From positions 1 to 9,237 of the forward strand of contig JALOPO010000040.1 in the NCBI GenBank assembly GCA_025453855.1: a stretch of 9,237 nt of DNA, given 5' to 3'. The notes beneath the pieces were generated by a model. It was not told the origin of the DNA. It made no database searches and was given only the letters and a program-made list of their open reading frames with translations. Shown here piece by piece: positions 1-7,106 of this stretch. This DNA is from Gemmatimonadaceae bacterium. Its GTDB lineage: Bacteria > Gemmatimonadota > Gemmatimonadetes > Gemmatimonadales > Gemmatimonadaceae. The translations under genes and the position numbers were made by a program. How positions within the stretch are numbered: position 1 is the first letter of the stretch; the number at the start of each line of letters is the position of its first letter.

Positions 1-59
1 TGGCGCTCCGCGCTCGGCTCGGTGCCGGGCGGCGTGCAGCAGCTGTGGGTCTCCGTCAT
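1..59 (-). CDS. N-terminus of a divergent gene (partial), possibly formylglycine-generating-enzyme-like
   Basis: An ATG at 59-57 opens a reading frame that runs off the left edge after 19 codons: MTETHSCCTPPGTEPSAER. A strong Shine-Dalgarno sequence (GGAGG, 71-67) lies 7 bases upstream, and a good promoter with an operator precedes it, so a real gene is likely although only its first residues are visible. The Cys-Cys-x-Pro pair near the N-terminus recalls the start of many SUMF1/formylglycine-generating-enzyme-like proteins; this is a weak memory-based resemblance, not a domain match. The operator upstream looks copper-responsive, and aerobic formylglycine-generating enzyme is known to use copper, so the two hints agree. 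Any other copper- or thiol-related protein remains possible. The function must be read from sequence to the left of this window. Confidence 0.55.
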   Translation of the reverse strand, partial: MTETHSCCTPPGTEPSAER

Positions 60-77
60 GATGCGGCCTCCGGGTCG

Positions 78-96
78 GATACCCCCGCTGGGTATC
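78..96. promoter_or_regulatory. Operator-like dyad, copy 1 (GATACCC-N5-GGGTATC)
   Basis: This is a perfect inverted repeat with 7-bp arms, GATACCC (78-84) and GGGTATC (90-96), separated by CCGCT. It lies between the predicted transcription start (about 101) and the SD (71-67) of the divergent left-edge gene. The core ATACCC-N5-GGGTAT has the same arm sequence and spacing as the CsoR operator recalled for the Bacillus subtilis copZA promoter. Its partner copy starts 32 bp further on, about three helical turns, so both sites would face the same side of the DNA. Confidence 0.65.
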
Positions 97-100
97 ACTC

Positions 101-136
101 GAATGGAACGATACCCCCGGCGGGTATCGCTGTCCA
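101..136 (-). promoter_or_regulatory. Sigma70-like promoter of the divergent left-edge gene
   Basis: Reading the minus strand, TGGACA (136-131; five of six matches to TTGACA) is followed after exactly 17 bases by TATCGT (113-108; four of six matches to TATAAT). Transcription would start near 101, giving a leader of about 42 bases before the ATG at 59. One GATACCC-N5-GGGTATC dyad (110-128) occupies the spacer and overlaps the -10 element. A second (78-96) lies just downstream of the predicted start. This arrangement suits a repressor that blocks polymerase. Confidence 0.55.
109..129. promoter_or_regulatory. Operator-like dyad, copy 2 (CGATACCC-N5-GGGTATCG)
   Basis: This second inverted repeat has 8-bp perfect arms, CGATACCC (109-116) and GGGTATCG (122-129), with spacer CCGGC. 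It lies between the -35 and -10 elements of the predicted minus-strand promoter and covers most of the -10. Occupancy should exclude RNA polymerase, as expected of a CsoR-family repressor site. A weaker related dyad, CACCC-GTT-GGGTG (135-147), overlaps the -35 side and may be a degenerate extra site or chance. Confidence 0.65.
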
Positions 137-217
137 CCCGTTGGGTGCGGTTCGGCGCCCTGGCGCCGGGCGGCCACCACGTGCCACGGCTCTCGCCCGG
201 CACGTCCGAAGCGCGGT

Positions 218-232
218 GCTAGCTTTGCCGCG
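218..232 (+). promoter_or_regulatory. Putative TAGCTTTG promoter element of the DUF2007-coaE-gcvH operon
   Basis: TAGCTTTG at 220-227 matches the TAnnTTTG -7 element of the Bacteroidetes primary sigma factor. A nearly identical 13-base block precedes gcvP (6131-6119, minus strand; 11 of 13 identical). If the final G is about -5, transcription begins at or next to 232, the G of the GTG start codon, predicting a leaderless message. No clear TTTG-type -33 element is visible upstream, so the call rests on the -7 block and its recurrence. Confidence 0.5.
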
Positions 233-510
233 TGCGCGCCTCGCATCGCTCCGAGTGGGTCCCCTGTCGCCGGTACGGGAGCGAGCTCGAGGCCCACATC
301 GCGGTCGCGGTCCTCGATGCGGCGGGAATCCCGGCGCGCATCCACGGCAACGACACCGCCGGCCTCTTCGGCGCCGGCTTCCAGGGGACCAGCGCGCTCG
401 GTGTCACGCTCCTCGTGCCGCGCGCGGCGCTCGCCGCCGCCACGAGCATCCTCGCGCGGCCGCGGGCGCTCGACGACGACGCGGATCCGGCGACGGAGCA
501 GTCCGCGTGA
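232..510 (+). CDS. DUF2007 family protein (putative signal-transducing protein)
   Basis: This 92-residue soluble protein fits the small DUF2007 family, whose biochemical role is unknown. The pattern seen is a tyrosine (Y15) followed by an acidic/alanine helix (ELEAHIAVAVLDAAGIP), a GIPARI turn, a glycine-rich middle (GLFGAGFQG) and a closing hydrophobic strand and helix (GVTLLVPRAALAAATSIL); this is the usual ferredoxin-like layout for the family. No signal peptide or membrane segment is present. The GTG at 232 is chosen because the family core begins soon after it and a TAGCTTTG promoter block ends five bases before it, so a leaderless start is plausible; no SD is visible. Its end overlaps the coaE start by four bases (GTGA, 507-510), implying translational coupling. 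Whether it acts with CoaE or GcvH cannot be told from sequence. Confidence 0.8.
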   Translation: MRASHRSEWVPCRRYGSELEAHIAVAVLDAAGIPARIHGNDTAGLFGAGFQGTSALGVTLLVPRAALAAATSILARPRALDDDADPATEQSA

Positions 511-1226
511 CCGTCACGACGCCCGCACCCGACGTCGCGTCGCCGCACGTGGCTCCCTTTCTCGCGCCGCCGCTGGTGGTCGCGCTCACCGGCAACATCG
601 CCAGCGGCAAGAGCACCGTCGCGGCGCACTTCGTGGCGCACGGCGCCGCGCTCCTCGACGCGGATCGCGCCGCGCACGAGGCGGTCGCACCGGGGACGCC
701 GGCGCTGGCCGCGATCGCGGCGCGCTTCGGCGCCGGCGTGCTGCAGCCCGACGGCGCGCTCGACCGCGCAGCGATGGGGCGCCTCGTCTTTCGCGACCCG
801 GAGGCACGGCGCGCGCTCGAGGCGATCGTGCACCCCGCGGTGTCGCGCACGCGACGGGCGATGCTCGCGGCGGCGCGCGCGAGCGGCGCGGCGGTGATCG
901 TCTGCGACATCCCGCTCGTCTTCGAGGCGCGCCTCGCCCCCGAGTTCGCGCGCATCGTCCTCGTCGATGCGCCCGTGCCGGCGCGGCTGGCGCGCCTCGT
1001 CGGCGATCGCGGCATGACCGAGGGCGACGCGCGCGCGCGCATCGACGCGCAGCTCGCCCCCGCGCTCAAGCGCCCGCGCGTCGATCTCGTGATCGAGAAC
1101 GACGGCGATCGCGACACCCTCGCGCGACGCGCCGATGCGGCGTGGGCGCGCCTCGTCGCATGGCGCGCGGCGGTTGCCCGCGACGCGTCCGCGAGCGACC
1201 ATTCCCGCCGCAGCGCACACTCCTGA
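507..1226 (+). CDS. coaE: Dephospho-CoA kinase
   Basis: CoaE phosphorylates the 3'-hydroxyl of dephospho-CoA with ATP, the last step of coenzyme A synthesis, in the cytoplasm. The 239-residue product shows the family in order: P-loop GNIASGKST (residues 29-37), DADRAAHEAV (51-60, matching the usual DAD-x2-AH), LDRAAMGRLVF and VHPAV (about 85-112), CDIPLVFE (133-140, the D-x-PL-x-FE motif) and QLAPALKRPRVDLVIENDGD near 182-201 (lid and C-terminal strand). The P-loop has Ala where many homologues have Gly. It is longer than the usual roughly 200 residues because of about 23 extra N-terminal residues and a basic C-terminal tail. GTG at 507 is chosen because GGAG (495-498) lies 8 bases upstream and it overlaps the preceding stop. 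The reading frame stays open further upstream, but that part is antisense or off-frame to DUF2007 and not family-like. Confidence 0.93.
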   Translation: MTVTTPAPDVASPHVAPFLAPPLVVALTGNIASGKSTVAAHFVAHGAALLDADRAAHEAVAPGTPALAAIAARFGAGVLQPDGALDRAAMGRLVFRDPEARRALEAIVHPAVSRTRRAMLAAARASGAAVIVCDIPLVFEARLAPEFARIVLVDAPVPARLARLVGDRGMTEGDARARIDAQLAPALKRPRVDLVIENDGDRDTLARRADAAWARLVAWRAAVARDASASDHSRRSAHS

Positions 1227-1248
1227 CCGTCCATCGGAGCACCGTCCA

Positions 1249-1635
1249 GTGTCCACCATCCCCGAGCACCTGCAGTACACGAAGGATCACGAGTACGTCG
1301 CCGGCGATGCCGGTGCGGAGATCGTGACGATCGGCATCACCGACTACGCACAGGGCGAGCTCGGCGACATCGTCTACGTCGACCTCCCCAAGGTGGGAGC
1401 GACGTTCGCCGAGCACGCGGTGTTCGGGACGATCGAGGCGGTGAAGGCGGTGAGCGAGCTCTATTGCCCGCTGGCCGGCGAGGTCGTGGAGGTCAACGCG
1501 CGCCTCGATGGCGAGCCCGCGCTGGTGAACAGCGATCCCTACGGCGACGGCTGGATGCTCAGGCTGCGCATCGATCCGGCGTCGCGCGCCGCGCTGCTCT
1601 CGGCGGCGCAGTACGCGGCGCACCTCGGCGGCTGA
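1249..1635 (+). CDS. gcvH: Glycine cleavage system H protein
   Basis: GcvH is the small lipoyl carrier that shuttles the aminomethyl group from GcvP to GcvT and is reoxidised by dihydrolipoamide dehydrogenase. The 128-residue product has the normal family length and order: an N-terminal TKDHEY motif (11-16), VTIGITDYAQGELGDIVYVDLPKVG (26-50), the lipoylation hairpin FGTIEAVKAVSELY with the acceptor lysine at residue 66 (AAG at 1444-1446), and the C-terminal NSDPYGDGWMLRL segment. The context EAVKAV is a mild variant of the common ESVKA. GTG at 1249 is preceded by GGAG (1236-1239) with a 9-base spacer, and this start gives the usual N-terminus. It lies 22 bp after coaE in the same direction, so it is probably the last gene of that operon, with a strong hairpin 18 bp after its stop. 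Confidence 0.96.
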   Translation: MSTIPEHLQYTKDHEYVAGDAGAEIVTIGITDYAQGELGDIVYVDLPKVGATFAEHAVFGTIEAVKAVSELYCPLAGEVVEVNARLDGEPALVNSDPYGDGWMLRLRIDPASRAALLSAAQYAAHLGG

Positions 1636-1653
1636 GCGACGACGGACGTGTGC

Positions 1654-1694
1654 GACGAGGGGGCGCCGCGCGACCTGCGCGGCGCCCCCTCGTC
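1654..1694. terminator. Hairpin between convergent genes (18-bp perfect stem)
   Basis: GACGAGGGGGCGCCGCGC (1654-1671) is perfectly complementary to 1677-1694 around a 5-base loop (GACCT). It sits between gcvH (stop 1635, plus) and the zinc-ribbon gene (stop at 1708, minus), so it can end both transcripts. Neither side is followed by a run of T, so termination would rely on the stem alone or on Rho. The symmetry and convergent position make a terminator the most likely role. Confidence 0.8.
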
Positions 1695-1707
1695 ACGTGA
1701 TGTCGCC

Positions 1708-2829
1708 TCACGCCGCGCCGGCGGGCACCGGCGGCGGGGGTGGCGGCGTGAACGAGGGCGGGAGCGGCGGCGGCTCGGTGGGCAGCCCGCCGGCGGCGCG
1801 CGCACCGCAGGTGGGACAGAAGGCGAAGAAGGCGTTCTTGCGCGTGCGGCAGGTGCCGCACTCGTCGTAGGCCTGCATGCCGCAGTGCACGCAGAAGTTC
1901 ACCTCCTTCACCCCCGCCGATCCCACGATCGGGCGTTCGCACCCCGGGCAGATGTTGGCGGCCACCTTGCGGATCGACTCGTCGCGGCCGAGCGACTGCT
2001 TGCGTTCGACGATGCTCTGCTGCTCGGCCTCGGCGCGGCGCGCGAGGTAGGCGCGCATCCAGCGGATGCCGTACTGCCCGACGACGATCGAGAGCAGGAT
2101 GCCGACGGTGTAGCGCACGTAGCCGCCGTAGCTCGGCAGGTACGGCACGAGCTCGACGAAGAAGGCGACGAGCGCGAAGAGGACGAAGCCGCGCCAGAGC
2201 GGCCACGAGTCGGCCTTGCGCCGCTTCATGATCGCCCACCAGCCGACGAGCAGGAGCGGGAGCGTGAGGGCGAGGCGGATGCCGAAGACGCGCAGCTCGG
2301 TGCGGAACTGCGCCTGCTCGAGCGCCGGCTGCGCGGCGCGACGGAGCGCATCCCGCTGCTCGGTCGCACCGTCGCGCCCCTGCCGCTGCTCGATGAGCTG
2401 CGCGTCGATCGCCTCCACGCGGCGCCCCGACTCGCGGACCTGTGCCTCGAGCGAATCGAGGCGCCGCGTGCGCGCGATCACCTCGGGATCCTGCCCGGGG
2501 TCGGTGGTCGCGGTGCGCGTCGCGAGCCAGGTGTCGAAGGCGCGACGTGCCGAGGCCTCCGTCGCCTGCGCCGTGTCGCCGGCCTGCACCGCCAGTTCAC
2601 GCTCGCGGCCGAGCGCCTCGATGCGCTCGTCTCGCGTGGTGATCGCCGCCGCCAGCGAGTCGTCGAGGCGCCGGTCGATGAACTGCTCGACCTCCACGAC
2701 CCGATCGACGCCCGGCAGCTCGCGCACCACCGTCCCGCCAAGTCCGATGAGGAAGCTCGCGAAGACGAGCGAGACGACCCACATGACTATTGCGAACAGC
2801 TTCTCGGGCACGCGCAGGAACTTGTTCAT
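1708..2829 (-). CDS. Membrane protein with periplasmic coiled coil and two C-terminal zinc ribbons, function unknown
   Basis: From the ATG at 2829 the product has 373 residues. One hydrophobic segment lies near the N-terminus (about 11-35), followed by a long charged, heptad-like region rich in E, R, A, L and Q (about 45-177) that should form a coiled coil. Three more membrane segments follow (about 182-200, 213-231, 238-258). After a basic stretch come four cysteine pairs, CPGC (294-297), CVHC (313-316), CGTC (324-327) and CPTC (338-341), enough for two zinc ribbons. A proline-rich tail (about 350-370) ends the protein. With an N-in start, both termini would be cytoplasmic and the coiled coil extracytoplasmic. 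I do not recognise the family. The start is uncertain: no SD is visible (the upstream bases are C-rich), and an ATG at 2874 would add 15 residues. It is convergent with gcvH and transcribed in the same direction as gcvP but probably separately. Confidence 0.82.
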   Translation of the reverse strand: MNKFLRVPEKLFAIVMWVVSLVFASFLIGLGGTVVRELPGVDRVVEVEQFIDRRLDDSLAAAITTRDERIEALGRERELAVQAGDTAQATEASARRAFDTWLATRTATTDPGQDPEVIARTRRLDSLEAQVRESGRRVEAIDAQLIEQRQGRDGATEQRDALRRAAQPALEQAQFRTELRVFGIRLALTLPLLLVGWWAIMKRRKADSWPLWRGFVLFALVAFFVELVPYLPSYGGYVRYTVGILLSIVVGQYGIRWMRAYLARRAEAEQQSIVERKQSLGRDESIRKVAANICPGCERPIVGSAGVKEVNFCVHCGMQAYDECGTCRTRKNAFFAFCPTCGARAAGGLPTEPPPLPPSFTPPPPPPVPAGAA

Positions 2830-2964
2830 CACGGGGAGGGGCTGAAGTCGCTCCAATCTCGCGACCCGTGGCATGGTCCGGCCACTGGTCGGCGAGGAGC
2901 GTGGGACCGGAGGGCGCGGCTGACGGGCGGGCCGCGAAGATGCGAAGGGGAGCGATGTGACACG

Positions 2965-2987
2965 ATGAACAGACACCAGCCGTTCAT
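2965..2987. repeat. Short dyad upstream of the zinc-ribbon gene
   Basis: ATGAAC (2965-2970) and GTTCAT (2982-2987) form a 6-bp inverted repeat with an 11-base spacer. It lies about 136 bp upstream of the zinc-ribbon gene start and just beyond the gcvP hairpin, so it could be an operator for the former or chance. I see no convincing promoter for the zinc-ribbon gene in 2830-3000. Confidence 0.25.
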
Positions 2988-2992
2988 GTGCA

Positions 2993-3026
2993 GACGGTGC
3001 ATGCGGGGGCTCCCGCATGCACCGTC
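2993..3026 (-). terminator. Probable gcvP terminator hairpin (15-bp perfect stem)
   Basis: GACGGTGCATGCGGG (2993-3007) is perfectly complementary to 3012-3026 around a 4-base loop. It lies about 95 bases downstream of the gcvP stop (3121-3123) in the only intergenic space there, which favours a terminator for the leftward gcvP transcript. No T-run follows on either strand. The remaining intergenic sequence (2830-3120) holds a 10-bp palindrome AACGGCCGTT (3035-3044) and no supportable gene. Confidence 0.6.
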
Positions 3027-3120
3027 AACCACCAAACGGCCGTTCGCAGTCCTTCGCGCGACCTCGCGCTTCCTTCGCATCATCGCGGCCAGCGCGTCCC
3101 CCCGTCCTCCGCCCCAACGC

Positions 3121-6021
<2,901 letters not shown>

Positions 6022-6036
6022 GCGGAACGCTCCGGG

Positions 6037-6055
6037 GCGCGCGGTGATCGCGCGC
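6037..6055 (-). promoter_or_regulatory. Hairpin beside the gcvP ribosome-binding site
   Basis: GCGCGCG (6037-6043) pairs with CGCGCGC (6049-6055) around a 5-base loop. In the gcvP message this 7-bp GC-only stem ends three bases before the SD (6033-6030), so it could affect ribosome access. In DNA this rich in GC a stem of this size can arise by chance. Confidence 0.3.
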
Positions 6056-6088
6056 GGATGCGAGAACGTGAACGATCGGGACGACGGT

Positions 6089-6112
6089 CGGCGCCGCGGC
6101 AGCGTGGCGCCG
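6089..6112 (-). promoter_or_regulatory. Hairpin near the predicted 5' end of the gcvP leader
   Basis: CGGCGCC (6089-6095) pairs with GGCGCCG (6106-6112) around a 10-base loop. It begins about five bases after the transcription start predicted from the TAGCTTTG element (about 6117). It could stabilise or regulate the leader. The conserved core of a glycine riboswitch was looked for here and not seen. Confidence 0.25.
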
Positions 6113-6116
6113 GCCC

Positions 6117-6131
6117 TGCGACAAAGCTAAC
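6117..6131 (-). promoter_or_regulatory. Putative TAGCTTTG promoter element of gcvP
   Basis: On the minus strand TAGCTTTG occupies 6129-6122 and matches the Bacteroidetes TAnnTTTG -7 element. The surrounding 13 bases (6131-6119) are identical at 11 positions to the block before the DUF2007 gene (218-230). The predicted start is an A near 6117, which gives gcvP a leader of about 95 bases with two possible hairpins. No clear -33 TTTG is visible. Confidence 0.5.
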
Positions 6132-6191
6132 GGAACCGGTGCGCGCCCGAGCCTCGCACCGTCCCGCGTGCGCGCCGCGCCGGTCGCCTGC

Positions 6192-6215
6192 GACCGCCGG
6201 TCCGGACCGGCGGTC
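6192..6215. promoter_or_regulatory. Perfect 24-bp palindrome in the gcvP/lipM-like divergent region
   Basis: GACCGCCGGTCC (6192-6203) is followed directly by its exact reverse complement (6204-6215). It lies about 60 bp upstream of the gcvP promoter element and two bases before the first possible start of the lipM-like gene (GTG 6218). As DNA it could be the operator of a dimeric regulator acting on both genes; as RNA it would fold into a 10-bp stem with a CCGG loop. If transcribed, it would mask any ribosome site for GTG 6218, which argues for a start further in. Confidence 0.5.
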
Positions 6216-6217
6216 CG

Positions 6218-7069
6218 GTGTCACGCATCGCCGCGCTCGTGTGCGAGCACCATCTTCCGCGCGTGTTCACCGACCCCCTCGCCACCACCTCGCTCTGGGC
6301 GCGCCCCGTCACCTGGTACCGCAGCCCGCCCCGCGATGCCGCCGCCAACATGGCATGGGACGAGGCGATGCGGCGCGAGGCGGCCGCCACCGGCGCGGTG
6401 CTCGTGCGTGCCTACACCTGGAGCGCCCCCTCGCTCTCGCTTGGCCGCAACCAGCGCACGCGCGGCATCTACTCGGCGGCGCGCTGCGAGGCGCTCGGCG
6501 TCCCGGTGGTGCGGCGCCCCACCGGGGGGCGGGCACTCCTGCACGGGCGCGAGGTGACGTACTGCGTCGCCGCACCGCACGATGCGGCCCCGGCCCTGCG
6601 CGGCGGCTACGAGGCGATCAACGACTGGCTCCTCGATGCGCTCCGTGCGCTCGGCGTCTCCGCGGCGCGCGCCGTGGCGCGGCGCGGCGAACCTGCACCG
6701 GGACTCGCCCCCTGCTTCGACCACCCCTCGCCCGGTGAGCTCGTGGTGGACGGGCGCAAGCTGGTGGGGAGCGCGCAGCACCGCGAGCACGACGCCTTCC
6801 TGCAGCACGGCTCCATCCTGCTCGACGACGACCAGCCGCTGCTCGCGCAGCTCGCGCTCGTGCCGCTCCCGCCCATGCCGGCACCGGCCACGCTGCGCGC
6901 CCTCCTCGCGCCGGGCATCGACGCGGGCGCGGTCACCGATGCCCTCGAAGCGGCACTCCGGCGACGCGTCCCGGGGACGCTGCGCACCGGTGACGATCGC
7001 GCGCTCCGGGCGTCCGCGGACGAGATTAGAGTTCGCACATCCGACCCTGCCTGGACCTGGCGTCGCTGA
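6218..7069 (+). CDS. lipM: LipM-like octanoyltransferase (LplA/LipB fold)
   Basis: The product has the lipoate/biotin ligase-like fold used to attach octanoyl or lipoyl groups to carrier-protein lysines. Seen in order: NMAWDEAM (44-51), SLSLGRNQ (72-79), VRRPTGGRALLHGREVTY (98-115), ACF-type motif PCFDHPSPGELVVDGRKLVGSAQ (165-187, with C166 and K181), and LQHGSILL (195-202). In Bacillus subtilis LipM, which moves octanoate from acyl carrier protein to GcvH, the catalytic Cys sits in the same CFDxPS-x2-EL context, so this is more likely an octanoyltransferase than an ATP-dependent LplA ligase. The length of 283 residues fits LipM. The start is uncertain: GTG at 6218 has a palindrome instead of an SD, and GTG at 6239 or 6263 would leave the conserved core (from about residue 33) intact. 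It is divergent from gcvP, whose partner GcvH is a likely acceptor. Confidence 0.85.
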   Translation: MSRIAALVCEHHLPRVFTDPLATTSLWARPVTWYRSPPRDAAANMAWDEAMRREAAATGAVLVRAYTWSAPSLSLGRNQRTRGIYSAARCEALGVPVVRRPTGGRALLHGREVTYCVAAPHDAAPALRGGYEAINDWLLDALRALGVSAARAVARRGEPAPGLAPCFDHPSPGELVVDGRKLVGSAQHREHDAFLQHGSILLDDDQPLLAQLALVPLPPMPAPATLRALLAPGIDAGAVTDALEAALRRRVPGTLRTGDDRALRASADEIRVRTSDPAWTWRR

Positions 7070-7106
7070 CGTCTCCGGGTGGGGGCGCGCCCACTCCCCA
7101 CCCGCC

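Noticed and set aside
78..128. MerR-type (CueR) activator site in the divergent promoter
   Set aside because: MerR-family promoters have a lengthened 19-20 bp spacer with one dyad; here the spacer is 17 bp and a second dyad lies downstream of the start, which fits a repressor better.
22..222. Small plus-strand frame of 66 codons in the left intergenic region
   Set aside because: It covers the operators and promoter of the divergent gene, has no SD, and its translation resembles no family.
45..506. N-terminal extension of coaE back to an ATG at 45
   Set aside because: This part is read out of frame with the DUF2007 gene, has no CoaE similarity and crosses the operator region; GTG 507 has an SD and overlaps the preceding stop.
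219..1280. A minus-strand open frame opposite DUF2007 and coaE
   Set aside because: The product is arginine-rich low-complexity sequence, and the plus strand holds two recognisable families with overlapping coupled starts.
2830..3018. Longer start for the zinc-ribbon gene at 3018
   Set aside because: The added 63 residues are proline/arginine/serine-rich with no SD and include the gcvP hairpin; the membrane protein begins naturally with MNKFLRVPEK before its first hydrophobic segment.
2829..3083. Minus-strand 84-codon frame between gcvP and the zinc-ribbon gene
   Set aside because: Although it touches the next start, its composition is intergenic-like, it spans the terminator hairpin, and it has no recognisable motif.
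6022..6130. Glycine riboswitch upstream of gcvP
   Set aside because: Expected from biology, but the conserved purine-rich core and tandem layout are not apparent; only plain GC stems are seen.
7083..7092. GGGCGCGCCC palindrome between the lipM-like and binding-protein genes as a terminator
   Set aside because: Ten base pairs without a loop or T-run in GC-rich DNA is weak, and the two genes are close and co-directional.
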